Origin: Candidatus Formimonas warabiya
GTDB taxonomy: Bacteria > Bacillota > Dehalobacteriia > Dehalobacteriales > Dehalobacteriaceae
NCBI RefSeq assembly: GCF_002777255.1
Contig: NZ_CP017634.1
Span: 2,802,903-2,866,902 of the forward strand
Direction of reading: 5' to 3'
DNA: 64,000 bases
A program made the position numbers and the translations under genes. The notes beneath the pieces were generated by a model. It was given only the letters and a program-made list of their open reading frames with translations, did no database searches and was not told where the DNA came from. This document shows positions 1 to 8,590 of this stretch, one piece after another; the stretch's first letter is position 1; the number at the start of each line of letters is the position of its first letter.

Positions 1-176
1 AAAAGACCTTTTTCCAAAATAGTCATCGGTTTAATGCCGTTTTCGATGGCGATTTGCGTCAACATCTTCACCCTGTTTGCCTGCCCATTCAGCAGTGCCT
101 CCGTAATCAAATCAAGTTCCTCGGCCACCCGCGTGTACACCTCGATTTCTGTATTGTCACTATCGTCATAAAGCAT
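1..176 (-). CDS. Corrinoid (B12-binding) protein, N-terminal part only, cut by window edge
   Basis: Reading leftwards from the ATG at 174-176, an open frame runs off the window. Its roughly 58 residues (MLYDDSDNTEIE..., then EELDLITEALLNGQ) resemble the helical cap domain that precedes the B12-binding domain in MtaC/MtbC-type corrinoid proteins; the window's own MtaC has a comparable helix (LEDLSNAVIAGND) at its N-terminus. The ATG overlaps the TGA of the upstream PocR/AraC gene by 11 bases, so translation is probably coupled. If the assignment is right, it carries a methyl group on cobalamin between a substrate methyltransferase and the next acceptor. Only the cap is visible; the B12 histidine motif would lie outside the window. 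Family-level inference of moderate certainty. Confidence 0.6.
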   Translation of the reverse strand, partial: MLYDDSDNTEIEVYTRVAEELDLITEALLNGQANRVKMLTQIAIENGIKPMTILEKGL

Positions 177-1482
177 TTTGTTTAAAGCGGCTGGGGGTAA
201 CCCCCTCTACTTTCTTGAAAACCCGGGTAAAATAGCCGGGATCTTCAAAACCGCTTTCCTCCGCAACCTGCATCACGTTGAACTGGGGGTTTTTTAGCAT
301 TGTTTTGGCTTTTTCCACCCGCACCTGGGCCAGATATTCCATCAAGGTACAACCGAAATTCTGTTTAAAAATTCTACTCAAATAGCATGGGCTGAGATAC
401 ACGGCCTGGGCAATCTCATCAATGGTAAGCTTTTGGCGGAAGTTTTCCCGGATGTAATCCGCTGCCTTTTGGGTAGCCTGAAGGTTCTTCTGATCTTTGG
501 ATATTTCGATGTGGTCCATGTAGGTTTTGAGCATATTTTTTGTCCAGAGGCATATTTCATCTGAATCCTTTTTGTCCAACAGTTCCCGATACGATCTGGC
601 GTTCAACTGCAAAACGTCATTCAGATCCGCGCCCCCGTCCACGGCAGCTCGGGAAATAATGACCAGCAGTTCGATAATCCTCGTCTTGAGGGTGTCAATA
701 TCCTCCATCTGTTTGCCGATAATATCGGCCAGTAAATGATCCAGCAGGTGCAGGGCTTCCTCCTGTTCAAAATTCCGCACTTTGGCTTTTAGTTCATATT
801 CTTTCTCCAGGGAATAAAGACGCAGCGACCTGGACTCAATGGTACGGATTGCTACTTCCGCCCGTTTCCGGGCTTGGATTTCTTCTGCCAGCCGGGCCTG
901 CTGGGAAGCGATTTTCCGTCTTTGCTCCAGAACGGTCAAACCACTTTTCATGATTTGGTTCGCCACGACAAATAATAAGTCCGCCGCTGCCTGCACTTTT
1001 TCACTGGACATGACATCCAGCTGGGCGGCGGCCCATTTCACGCCGGAAAAGTCTACGTCCAGCCCCTTCACCATTTCTTCAATTTCTTCCAGAAAGTAAT
1101 CTTCCGGATCCCACATTAATACCTGGCCGCAAATGATGGAACCCACATATTCGTCCAAAAGAATAGGAGCGGCCCAGGCAATGAGCCCGGCATGGCACCG
1201 GAAGATATAAGGCTCTCCGTATTTTGCCGCTTCCCGTCCCGCCCGGGCGTATGAGCGGCGGCATTTATCAATGCCGGTGCCATCGGACCGGATCATCTGG
1301 CAGAAACGACAATCTTTGATCTCCTTTTCCGGGGAAACAAGGGTATTCCCTCCTATATCCACCAGAACCGCTTTTAACCCGGTAGATTTGGAAAAAGAGG
1401 ATAACATTTTTTCCAAAAGATCCTTCTCAACTAACTTCCCCAACCATTGAGATTCCTCTATGACCATACTTTCCTGAACCAC
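166..1482 (-). CDS. PocR-domain AraC-family transcriptional regulator
   Basis: The N-terminal half has the PocR sensory domain signature: CRFC, then KCRRSY, then RCHAGL, a cysteine-rich ligand-binding module often found beside B12-dependent methyltransferase and diol-utilisation genes. A charged, helix-prone linker (about residues 185-240) follows. The C-terminal ~100 residues are a double helix-turn-helix AraC domain (ENFRQKLTIDEIAQAVYLSP... and FEDPGYFTRVFKK). The frame is open up to 1512, but I chose GTG at 1482 because GGAGGTGA lies just upstream of it. It sits between two corrinoid-protein genes, so it most likely activates the adjacent methyltransferase genes in response to substrate or a C1 metabolite. 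That role is inferred from context. Confidence 0.85.
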   Translation of the reverse strand: MVQESMVIEESQWLGKLVEKDLLEKMLSSFSKSTGLKAVLVDIGGNTLVSPEKEIKDCRFCQMIRSDGTGIDKCRRSYARAGREAAKYGEPYIFRCHAGLIAWAAPILLDEYVGSIICGQVLMWDPEDYFLEEIEEMVKGLDVDFSGVKWAAAQLDVMSSEKVQAAADLLFVVANQIMKSGLTVLEQRRKIASQQARLAEEIQARKRAEVAIRTIESRSLRLYSLEKEYELKAKVRNFEQEEALHLLDHLLADIIGKQMEDIDTLKTRIIELLVIISRAAVDGGADLNDVLQLNARSYRELLDKKDSDEICLWTKNMLKTYMDHIEISKDQKNLQATQKAADYIRENFRQKLTIDEIAQAVYLSPCYLSRIFKQNFGCTLMEYLAQVRVEKAKTMLKNPQFNVMQVAEESGFEDPGYFTRVFKKVEGVTPSRFKQNAL

Positions 1483-1777
1483 GTTGGTCACCTCCAACTT
1501 AGGTTTCCACATTGTTCAAATAGTAAAAGAGCTATTTTTCGTCCCTTCTTCGCATCGGTCCGGAAATTCTGTCAAAGGATACAACAATTGTCATTTTTTA
1601 TATTATAGCAAAAAAAACTGGTAATTTTAAACTATTTTTTGGATTAGGGAGTTTACCAGTTATGATCAATGTGATTCAGCGGCGCATCAGGTTCTCTTGT
1701 CTCTTTCCTTAAGCGCCACTGAATATTGCATCTTTTATTTGTTTTAAAATACAGGTAATTTTCCCCCGCACCTCTCC

Positions 1778-3154
1778 TTACATGTCATATTTTTGGGGGT
1801 CAAATTTTTCTGTCGTATTGTTCTTGATCATCTCCGCCGTAAATTTAGCTTCATCATCAGGAACCGTGGACAACTGCTGCGCTAAAATATCCAGATATTT
1901 TACTTCCCGGTCGCTCACCATCAGTTTCCCTGACTGAATCCCTTCCTTCAGTTTTTCAATCGTAGCCGCGGCAGCGATCTTCGTTCTTTCAAAAGCAGTT
2001 TTCCCCTGCACAATCTGCTTGCTGATATCCAGAACCACAGCAGGATCCAAAATATAGGCATGGGGATCCAGATTGCTATCGGAGGCCACCATCACATCCC
2101 GATAGTCAAATGCCTTCCCCTGGTCTGTAAAGGTGTTAAACAGCCGGCAGTCATAGATCAGCTGTTCCATATAAACGGTAGGAGCCATGCCGCCCAGCAT
2201 TCTCTGGTGTTCCACCGATTCATTGCTCCAGCAGTCACAAAGCGCGCCCACAATGTTGCCCACTTCGCTGGAATGGGCACAGGCACTGGTTCTTCCTTCC
2301 ATGGAGATCGGCGTTCCGGTAATCGCTTTGATAAATACGCCTTCATAACCACAGTCTTTATCCGGCCCAACAGCGCCGCACTCCACGGCAACCATGGTGC
2401 GCACAGCCGCCATCACTCTGTCCACAGCGGCAAAAACCCGGGGAATAAAGTTTTTTCCCGCCAGTACCATGGCCGTATTGGCAAAACCACAAGCCGTATC
2501 CCCGGAGGGGACGGAATCGGTTTCTTGGGCAATCTTCACAATATTAGTCCAAAGAATTTCCATGTCTTTCGCGCCCACCACGCCCAAAGCAAACAGGGCC
2601 TTAGGCAGGTCGCAATTCATGACGGCGTCGTCATGAAGATTTTTGCCCCCTACAGACTCGATGGCGAGCAGGTCAGCCCCTGCTTCCCCGGATCCGCGGA
2701 AGGTCTCCATTACCTTATCCCAGTGTTCTCCATGATACATATGCACCAGATCTTTTCCTTCCCGAATATCCACGGGAGTCAGTCTCAACAGGCTCTTCAG
2801 GCCTTGACCCTCATATTCCCGCATGGTTTCTTTCACCACTTTGGCCACATCGATTCCCCATTGGGGATGAAACGTATGGGGAGGAAGGAGTTCAATTTCC
2901 ACGATAATGCCGGGAGCGCTCAACTCTACAGCTTTTGCGCAAGCACCGGAGATCATGTCCTGATACTGGGCCAGTACCCTCTTCATGGTCGATTCATTGA
3001 TCGTCATGGGGGGCAAGGTCACATTAAGCTCAGGATAGACGGTTCCGCCCCCGATGACCATGCCGTTTTTGAAGGCAACCGGTTTTTTCGCATATCCATA
3101 GACAAATTCACTTAAATCCTGGTAACTGACTGCGTCAAATGTAGTTTTTGCCAT
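1778..3154 (-). CDS. mtaB: Methanol:corrinoid methyltransferase MtaB
   Basis: A protein of about 458 residues, the usual MtaB length, resembling MtaB throughout (e.g. GVVGAKDMEILWTNIVKIAQ, PSGDTACGFANTAMVLA, CGYEGVFIKAITG). MtaB is a cytoplasmic zinc enzyme that cleaves the C-O bond of methanol and methylates the Co(I) centre of MtaC. It starts 27 bases after mtaC, in the order mtaC-mtaB, so the two are probably one transcript. A possible TTG start lies at 3169, but GGGAGGG is spaced best for the second of two adjacent ATGs (3157 and 3154). No MtaA-type methyltransferase is visible; the methyl group may go to tetrahydrofolate as in methanol-using acetogens, which is inference. Confidence 0.93.
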   Translation of the reverse strand: MAKTTFDAVSYQDLSEFVYGYAKKPVAFKNGMVIGGGTVYPELNVTLPPMTINESTMKRVLAQYQDMISGACAKAVELSAPGIIVEIELLPPHTFHPQWGIDVAKVVKETMREYEGQGLKSLLRLTPVDIREGKDLVHMYHGEHWDKVMETFRGSGEAGADLLAIESVGGKNLHDDAVMNCDLPKALFALGVVGAKDMEILWTNIVKIAQETDSVPSGDTACGFANTAMVLAGKNFIPRVFAAVDRVMAAVRTMVAVECGAVGPDKDCGYEGVFIKAITGTPISMEGRTSACAHSSEVGNIVGALCDCWSNESVEHQRMLGGMAPTVYMEQLIYDCRLFNTFTDQGKAFDYRDVMVASDSNLDPHAYILDPAVVLDISKQIVQGKTAFERTKIAAAATIEKLKEGIQSGKLMVSDREVKYLDILAQQLSTVPDDEAKFTAEMIKNNTTEKFDPQKYDM

Positions 3155-3181
3155 CATATTCCCTCCCAAAGATTTTATTTT

Positions 3182-3814
3182 TTAAGATAACAAATGATCC
3201 ACCAACTCGGTAGCTGAAGCCGCATCCGGGGCAAAGCCGTCTGCCCCGATTTCATCCGCAAAATCTTGGGATATAGGAGCTCCCCCAATCACCACTTTTA
3301 CTTTGTCACGCAGCCCTTCTTCTTTGAGCACCTCGATGGTATCCTTCATGGCAAGCATCGTCGTGGTCAAAAGAGCGGATAGGCCCACAACCTGGGCATG
3401 ATGTCTTTTCACGGCAGCGGCAAAATCTTCCGGCGTGGTATCAACGCCCATGTCAATCACTTGATAGCCGGCACTTTCAAACATCATGGCAACCAAGTTT
3501 TTACCAATATCGTGCAGGTCCCCTTTTACGGTTCCGATCACCAGTGTTCCTTTGGAAGCAACTTCCCCGCCCAGCAATAAAGGCTTTACCAACTCCATCC
3601 CGGCATTCATAGCCCGGGCGGACATTAATACCTCCGGTACAAACATTTCGTTATTTTTAAAACGTTTTCCCACCACATTCATACCCGGAATCAAGGCATC
3701 ATTAATAATCGCCCCCGGAGCCAGCTTTTCTTCAATCGCTTTTGTGGTCAATTCCTTTACTTTCTGATCATTCCCTGCGATTACCGCATTGCTTAAATCT
3801 TCTAACTTAACCAC
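3182..3814 (-). CDS. mtaC: Methanol corrinoid protein MtaC
   Basis: 210 residues in two parts: a helical cap (about 1-85) and a Rossmann-like cobalamin-binding domain (about 90-210). The base-off/His-on motif is clear: DLHDIG at 99-104, with His101 the expected lower cobalt ligand, then Ser146 in VVGLSALL and GG at 177-178, which line the nucleotide-tail pocket. It accepts the methyl group from MtaB. Translation starts at GTG 3812-3814, six bases after AAAGGAGGG. First gene of the mtaCB pair. The upstream region has an inverted repeat at 3975-3997. Confidence 0.93.
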   Translation of the reverse strand: MVKLEDLSNAVIAGNDQKVKELTTKAIEEKLAPGAIINDALIPGMNVVGKRFKNNEMFVPEVLMSARAMNAGMELVKPLLLGGEVASKGTLVIGTVKGDLHDIGKNLVAMMFESAGYQVIDMGVDTTPEDFAAAVKRHHAQVVGLSALLTTTMLAMKDTIEVLKEEGLRDKVKVVIGGAPISQDFADEIGADGFAPDAASATELVDHLLS

Positions 3815-3974
3815 ATCATTCCCTCCTTTACTTATCGTCCCAAAATTAATTTGCTAAAGAATAAATAAACAATTTCACTCCTTTCCCGCGAAAATGAGAG
3901 CATGGTGAACAACTTCATTGCCTTCTATTATTCTAAAAATCGGCTTAAGTTCCTAGGGAAGATCTTGCTATTCC

Positions 3975-3997
3975 TTGACATATCTTAACTTTGTCAA
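3975..3997. promoter_or_regulatory. Inverted repeat TTGACA-N11-TGTCAA upstream of mtaC
   Basis: A perfect 6-bp inverted repeat with an 11-base spacer, about 160 bases upstream of mtaC. On the minus strand one arm doubles as a consensus -35 hexamer, but the -10 at 17-bp spacing (GGAATA) is poor, as expected for an activator-dependent promoter. It could be a binding site for the adjacent PocR/AraC regulator; that is inference from position only. Confidence 0.3.
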
Positions 3998-4202
3998 AAA
4001 CGTAAATTACTGGAGAACCCTCTTTCCTCTTCCCGGGTCTTAACTGCACAGAAAAGTGCTATTTTTGATAAGAAAATCTATGGCGCTAAGGTAAAAATAA
4101 CCTTATCATGAAGAGACAAGTTGTTGGTGAAAGGCCCATGAGACGAAGATGATAAGACTTGACACCTGATAAATGGGCAATTTATGAGGAGGGGAGTTTT
4201 AA

Positions 4203-5129
4203 ATGGTTAGACTGGATATTGTTTCAGGTTTTTTGGGGGCCGGAAAAACAACATTTATCAGAAAAGTGATGGAGGCCTGTATCAGCCGCCGGGAAAAGAT
4301 TGTCCTTGTGGAAAATGAATTTGGCCAGGTCAGTATCGACAGCGCCTTGCTAGAAACAGAGCACGTGAAGATCTATGAGCTGTTGCAGGGATGCGTATGC
4401 TGTACCTTGAAAGGGGATTTTTTTCAAACAATAAAAAATATCCTGCCCCAAAAACCGGACCGGATCATTTTTGAACCGTCGGGAATTTTTATTTTTAACG
4501 AGATTTTTGATCTCTTGAAAGATCCTGAGATTTCCTCCCAATGCTGTATCAACTCCGTGACGACAATTGTGGACGGCCAACATTTCTTCCAACAGAACAA
4601 GCGCTTTTCCCCTTTCTTTGAAAGCCAGATCTCCCATGCATCCACCTTAGTGCTGAGTAAGACACCATCTTTGAGCACCAAAGAAATCAAAGAGATCAGC
4701 GATGCACTGCGCCAACAAAACGATACGGCTTCCCTGGTCACCAAAAGCTGGGATGACTTTCTCTGTCATGAAATCATGCTGATCTTAGACGGCAATATTA
4801 AATATGCCCTTCCTAATTTATTGGACGAGATACCGGATTGCAGCACAGGGCATGGCCATCACAAACATGAATTTGAATCGGTAGGAGTCCGGACGGCAAA
4901 AATATTTGAGATCAGGGAGTTGGAAAATATCCTGGGCCAGTTTCCCCAAGCCCAGTTCGGAAATATCCTGAGGGGAAAAGGCATTATCAAAACGCCCGAT
5001 CATTGTGTGGAATTCAGTTACGTCAATGGACAATATCACATATCCCAAAGCAAATCAACCATAGCAGGCATGGCCAGCTTTATCGGCATGGGCTTGAAAA
5101 AAGAAAAACTGCTCGCCCTGTTTGGATGA
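4203..5129 (+). CDS. CobW/COG0523-type GTPase (metallochaperone-like)
   Basis: 308 residues. Walker A GFLGAGKT at 9-16, the family's CxCC metal-binding motif at 64-67 (GCVCC), and a Walker B-like IIFEPSG near 90. A His-rich stretch (GHGHHKH) precedes the C-terminal CobW_C domain. COG0523 proteins are G3E GTPases that deliver metals (Co, Zn, Fe and others) to client enzymes. It is divergent from the mtaCB genes, so it may supply metal to the zinc enzyme MtaB or to cobalamin metabolism; that link is inferred. The RBS GAGGAGGGG is well placed before ATG 4203. The roughly 390-base gap between it and mtaC contains no gene. Confidence 0.85.
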   Translation: MVRLDIVSGFLGAGKTTFIRKVMEACISRREKIVLVENEFGQVSIDSALLETEHVKIYELLQGCVCCTLKGDFFQTIKNILPQKPDRIIFEPSGIFIFNEIFDLLKDPEISSQCCINSVTTIVDGQHFFQQNKRFSPFFESQISHASTLVLSKTPSLSTKEIKEISDALRQQNDTASLVTKSWDDFLCHEIMLILDGNIKYALPNLLDEIPDCSTGHGHHKHEFESVGVRTAKIFEIRELENILGQFPQAQFGNILRGKGIIKTPDHCVEFSYVNGQYHISQSKSTIAGMASFIGMGLKKEKLLALFG

Positions 5130-5326
5130 CCCCTTTACTCTTTTTTTGCACATATCCAAAATATCACCTCATCCCTGGAGCCTCAAAAATCCTTTTTCCC
5201 AAAAACGAGGATGATCAGCAGGAAAAAAATCCATAATGTCAAATTTCTAAGAAATCTTGATAAAAATGGTACTTACTCTCCCGAACTCGTTGTGGAGAAA
5301 AAATACTGGAGAGAGGGCTTCCTGAA

Positions 5327-6412
5327 ATGAAACCTGAAAAGATGATCAGAGATATTACCGGGAATACCGAGTCCTTCAACTTGGAGCACCGGGTGTTTAA
5401 TATGTTCTCTTTTTTGTTGATCATAGTCTGTCTATTTTCCGGTGTGATGAATTATCTCCTGTCCTTGAATACGCCGGCTGTTTTGGCCCCTTTATTATAC
5501 GGCATGGTCCAAATATATCTCTATTATCTGTCCCGGTTAAAACAGCACTATGAAATATCCGTTTTGGCCACCCTCATTTTCGCCATCTTTATTATTTCAC
5601 CGACGATGTGGTTTTTTAACGGCGGCAGCTATGGCGCTTCTCAATATTCGATCATCGTCCTGGGCGCTGTCATTGCCGCCATTTGCACACGCCGTAAACG
5701 GGTTGTTTTTTTGTGCTGCTTTTTACTGGTGCTTTCTTCCCTGGTCACGCTGGAATATTATTTCCCCGGCACCATCCAATATTACCATTCTGCCCATGCC
5801 CGCTATCTTGATTTGTTAGTCGGCTTAAACAGTACCACCATTGCGACCTATCTGCTTTTTCTTGTTTACTCCGACAACTACCGTTCCGAGCATGAAAAAG
5901 TGCTAGAATATTCCAAAAAACTGGAAATCATGGCTGTCACGGACGGACTGACGGAATTATATAATCACAGCTACATTTTTTTACGGTTGGAGGAAGAAAT
6001 AGCAAAAGCCAAAAGATATCAGAGGAAATTGTCCATTATTATGCTGGACATCGATTTCTTTAAAAAGCTCAATGATACTTACGGCCATCAATTTGGCGAC
6101 CACGTTTTGTCCCGGATTTCCAAATGTTTAAAAGACAATTTGCGCACCACGGATATTATCGGCCGGTACGGGGGTGAGGAATTTTTGATCATCGCTCCGG
6201 AAACCGGCTCCCCGGAAGCCTTTGTGGCGGCAAACAAATTAAGGAAGCTGATCGAAAATATTATTTTTTTTCACCATGTCCAGGTGACCATCAGCATGGG
6301 CATCGCGGAATGGAAAAATGATACCTCTCAGCAATTGATAGAAAAAGCCGACAAGTGCCTCTATATGGCGAAAAAGCACGGCCGAAACAAAATTGAAATG
6401 CTGGATCACTAG
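5327..6412 (+). CDS. Membrane diguanylate cyclase (GGDEF domain)
   Basis: 361 residues: about six hydrophobic helices (residues ~25-182), a short linker, then a GGDEF domain (about 203-358). The catalytic signature is GGEEF at 282-286, an active variant, and the RxxD product-inhibition site (RTTD, 273-276) sits five residues before it, as in feedback-regulated cyclases. Expected to make cyclic di-GMP from two GTP. No known sensory domain is recognised; the membrane part may be the sensor. The gene runs towards the guaA tail repeat and probably ends at the terminator at 6444-6485. It is the native left flank of the guaA island. Confidence 0.9.
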   Translation: MKPEKMIRDITGNTESFNLEHRVFNMFSFLLIIVCLFSGVMNYLLSLNTPAVLAPLLYGMVQIYLYYLSRLKQHYEISVLATLIFAIFIISPTMWFFNGGSYGASQYSIIVLGAVIAAICTRRKRVVFLCCFLLVLSSLVTLEYYFPGTIQYYHSAHARYLDLLVGLNSTTIATYLLFLVYSDNYRSEHEKVLEYSKKLEIMAVTDGLTELYNHSYIFLRLEEEIAKAKRYQRKLSIIMLDIDFFKKLNDTYGHQFGDHVLSRISKCLKDNLRTTDIIGRYGGEEFLIIAPETGSPEAFVAANKLRKLIENIIFFHHVQVTISMGIAEWKNDTSQQLIEKADKCLYMAKKHGRNKIEMLDH

Positions 6413-6443
6413 GCCACAATATCCCTGAATATCAGAATAATTA

Positions 6444-6485
6444 AAGCCTGCAAACCCTTTGTTTGGGTTACAGGCTTTTTCTTTT
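6444..6485. terminator. Bidirectional rho-independent terminator, copy A
   Basis: The stem GCCTG-x-AACCC / GGGTT-x-CAGGC is followed on the plus strand by a T-rich run, and on the minus strand by GGCTTTAATT. It can end the diguanylate cyclase transcript. It lies just beyond a displaced guaA tail, so it is probably the original guaA terminator. Its near-copy is at 8547-8590. Confidence 0.8.
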
Positions 6486-6540
6486 CTATTCCCACTCAAT
6501 CGTGGCCGGCGGTTTGGTAATATCATAAACCACCCCGGTT
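6486..6540 (-). repeat. Displaced guaA 3' tail, copy A (att-like repeat)
   Basis: On the minus strand this reads [15 protein letters not shown] followed by TAG, matching the last residues of GuaA except for one missing codon (Ser before Lys). Similarity stops at 6540. It is an att-type end of the island; the terminator beyond it is shared with copy B. Confidence 0.85.
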
Positions 6541-6543
6541 TAC

Positions 6544-6579
6544 TTGCCTTGCTTTATTTACACGTATTATAATACGTGT
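6544..6579 (+). promoter_or_regulatory. hicAB promoter with palindromic operator
   Basis: -35 TTGCCT (6544-6549) and -10 TATAAT (6568-6573) are separated by 18 bp. A perfect 20-base palindrome (6560-6579, arms ACACGTATTA) covers the -10. This fits autorepression by the HicB antitoxin, which in known systems binds a palindrome at its own promoter. Operator role inferred. Confidence 0.65.
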
Positions 6580-6607
6580 TATAATAAATCAACAGGAGGG
6601 AATGAGG

Positions 6608-6805
6608 ATGAAGTCATACTCTTCCAGAGAAATTATAAAAATATTAGAAGATGACGGATGGTATGAAGTCGGATGTGTTGGCGATCATCACCAGTTTAAG
6701 CATCCAACAAAACCTGGAAGAGTAACGGTAACGCATCCCGTCAAAGATATACCGATAAAAACTCTAAAAAGTATTATGAAGCAGGCAGGCATCATACTAG
6801 AATAA
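6608..6805 (+). CDS. hicA: HicA-family mRNA interferase toxin
   Basis: About 65 residues: MKSYSSREIIKILEDDGWYEV, then the family's conserved GDHHQFKHP and a dsRBD-like tail ending KTLKSIMKQAGI. The His in HHQFKHP is the catalytic residue of this family, so the toxin appears intact. HicA cleaves mRNA when not bound by HicB. I place the start at 6608 because AGGAGGG is correctly spaced for it and too close to the ATG at 6602. It is followed 21 bases later by hicB. The pair lies between guaA-tail copies A and B. Confidence 0.92.
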   Translation: MKSYSSREIIKILEDDGWYEVGCVGDHHQFKHPTKPGRVTVTHPVKDIPIKTLKSIMKQAGIILE

Positions 6806-6826
6806 GCTCAAAGGAGATTGATTTGT

Positions 6827-7255
6827 ATGAAAGATTATTATATTTTTCCTGCATTATTTGAATATGCTAGTGACGGCATATCTATTGAATTTCCTGATTT
6901 ACCAGGTTGTCTACCTTGTGCCGGGAACACAGAAGAAGCAATTAAAAATGCGAAAGAAGCTTTAGCGCTTCATTTATGGGGAATGGAGCAGGACAATGAA
7001 TTAATTCCCGAACCAACACATATTCATGAATTGCATTTTTCCGGAAATCAAATTCCTGTTTTAATTGAAGTTGTTATGCCTGTATACCGTGATGCAATAG
7101 AAAATACTTCTGTAAAAAAGACTCTAACTATTCCCCAATGGTTAAATCAATTAGCCGAAAAAAATAAAATTAATTTTTCCCAAACTCTCCAAACAGCCCT
7201 AAAAAAGCAGTTAAATATTGTGGATCACCCGCGTAATATTAAAAAGCAGCCTTAA
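6827..7255 (+). CDS. hicB: HicB-family antitoxin
   Basis: 142 residues. The N-terminal HicB partial RNase-H-like fold is evident (YYIFPALFEYASDGISIEFPDLPGC, then AGNTEEAIKNAKEAL). The C-terminal part (IPQWLNQLAEKNKINFSQTLQTALKKQL) is the DNA-binding region expected to act on the palindrome upstream of hicA. It neutralises HicA and represses the operon. ATG 6827 is used with AAAGGAG upstream. A hairpin overlapping its 3' end (7245-7270) looks like a terminator. Confidence 0.9.
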   Translation: MKDYYIFPALFEYASDGISIEFPDLPGCLPCAGNTEEAIKNAKEALALHLWGMEQDNELIPEPTHIHELHFSGNQIPVLIEVVMPVYRDAIENTSVKKTLTIPQWLNQLAEKNKINFSQTLQTALKKQLNIVDHPRNIKKQP

Positions 7256-7270
7256 TGGCTGCTCTTTGTT
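7245..7270 (+). terminator. Terminator of hicAB
   Basis: The stem AGCAGCC / GGCTGCT (7245-7251, 7257-7263) is followed by CTTTGTTT. It overlaps the last codons of hicB. Confidence 0.6.
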
Positions 7271-7444
7271 TCACGAGACCCAGGCTTTGCACTGTTGCCA
7301 CATACATGCATCTTCGGCTTCTTTATCGATAAATTTTTGATATAAATATTTTCCTTTATTTATAAAAGGTAATACTTTATTTCATCAATAATTTCTTTGA
7401 TATTGGCTAATAATAGTGCTATAGTACACCAAGAGGTGATTATA

Positions 7445-7654
7445 TTGACGAACGCACAGAAGATTAAGATGGCGCTTGCGTTCATTGGTAAAAGCGAAGC
7501 ATGGTTAGCAAAAGAAATCGGCTCAACGCCACAAGCCTTTAACCAGCGAATGAAAACAGACAAATTCTCAACAGTGGAGCTTGAAGGGATCGCCAAAGTG
7601 CTGGGAGCTGTTTATTCTTCCTCTTTTGAGTTTCCTGACGGGACAAAAATATAA
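7445..7654 (+). CDS. Small XRE/Cro-type helix-turn-helix protein
   Basis: 69 residues (MTNAQKIKMALAFIGKSEAW, then LAKEIGSTPQAFNQRM, then STVELEGIAKVLGA) with the layout of a compact Cro/XRE DNA-binding domain and little else. TTG start at 7445, chosen because AAGAGGTGAT lies just before it; an upstream start would include an unlikely N-terminus. It ends 15 bases before fic, so the two are probably one operon. It may regulate fic or act as its antitoxin partner. That role is inferred; Fic toxins usually pair with other antitoxin folds. Confidence 0.75.
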   Translation: MTNAQKIKMALAFIGKSEAWLAKEIGSTPQAFNQRMKTDKFSTVELEGIAKVLGAVYSSSFEFPDGTKI

Positions 7655-7669
7655 TAGGGGGATGGCAAA

Positions 7670-8512
7670 ATGACCATATATGATAAAATCGACCGTTGCC
7701 ATAAGGCGATTCGTGAGGTGCGCCCCTTTGAGGGGCATATGCTGAAGCAGTTGAAGGATTACTATCGCATTGGGCTTACATGGTCAAGTAATGCCATTGA
7801 GGGAAATACCCTCACCATGAGCGAGACAAAGGTGGTGCTTGAAGACGGCCTGACAATTGGCGGTCGGCCTCTCCGGGATTTTTACGAGACGGTGGGCCAC
7901 GGGGAAGCCTACGATTTTATGCTTACCCTGATTGGAGAGCGACACATCACTGTGAAGGACATCAAAACCATGCATCGTCTATTCTACAAAAACATTGACG
8001 AGGTAAATGCCGGTACATGGAGGAAGGAGAGCATTATCGTCTCCGGCTCTGAGTATGTGTTCCCCAGGCCAGAGGAGATTGAGGAGCAAATGCAGAAACT
8101 AGAAAAATGGGGAAGGGCTGAACGGAACAATTACCATCCCGTAACCTTTGCCGCGCTGCTGCATCTGAAGTTTGTATCAATTCACCCATTCATTGACGGC
8201 AACGGCAGAACGAGCCGTCTGATCATGAATTTGGCGCTGATACAAGACGGTTATCAGTTGGCAATTATTCCCCCTGTGCTCCGTCCAGAATACTACGACA
8301 CCATCAGGCAGTATCAGAATATAGGTAAGTCGGAGCGGTTCTGTAACTTCATTGCCGAGCGGGTGTACGAAACGCAGAAGGAGATCATGCGGTTGCTGCA
8401 TATTCCTTTTCCTGAAATGGTATCGGATAAACAAGCGGGCATCCTTCCGAATGATCTTCATTCCCTGGAAAATGCCTCAAAAGCAGATAAAAATCCCGAA
8501 AACCCGGAATAA
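7670..8512 (+). CDS. Fic-domain protein (probable AMP transferase)
   Basis: 280 residues. The Fic catalytic motif HPFIDGNGRTSR is complete at 172-183, so AMP transfer (or reversal) to a target hydroxyl is expected. An inhibitory-helix motif (S/T)xxxE(G/N) is present near the N-terminus (SNAIEG, 40-45), placing it in class II, the self-inhibited Fic proteins. Glu44 would hold the ATP gamma-phosphate in a non-productive pose. It follows the small HTH gene and is the last gene before guaA-tail copy B. Targets cannot be inferred. Likely island cargo with a toxin-antitoxin or signalling role. Confidence 0.88.
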   Translation: MTIYDKIDRCHKAIREVRPFEGHMLKQLKDYYRIGLTWSSNAIEGNTLTMSETKVVLEDGLTIGGRPLRDFYETVGHGEAYDFMLTLIGERHITVKDIKTMHRLFYKNIDEVNAGTWRKESIIVSGSEYVFPRPEEIEEQMQKLEKWGRAERNNYHPVTFAALLHLKFVSIHPFIDGNGRTSRLIMNLALIQDGYQLAIIPPVLRPEYYDTIRQYQNIGKSERFCNFIAERVYETQKEIMRLLHIPFPEMVSDKQAGILPNDLHSLENASKADKNPENPE

Positions 8513-8546
8513 TGGTGCCATTCTGCTGCCATAATCAATAATTAAT

Positions 8547-8590
8547 GCCTGCGAACCATTTGTTTATCTGGGTTACAGGCTTTTTCTTTT
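8547..8590 (+). terminator. Rho-independent terminator, copy B
   Basis: Near-duplicate of the hairpin at 6444-6485 (GCCTGCGAACC / GGGTTACAGGC, then a T-rich run), directly after fic and directly abutting guaA-tail copy B. Plus-strand orientation suits fic; the duplicated unit is tail plus terminator. Confidence 0.75.

Noticed and set aside
2060..3115. Long plus-strand frame opposite mtaB
   Set aside because: Antisense to a well-conserved gene; composition (His/Gly-rich) is typical of a shadow frame.
4020..4202. Riboswitch (cobalamin or other) before the CobW gene
   Set aside because: Small inverted repeats exist (AAGGT/ACCTT near 4088), but no known riboswitch core could be matched.
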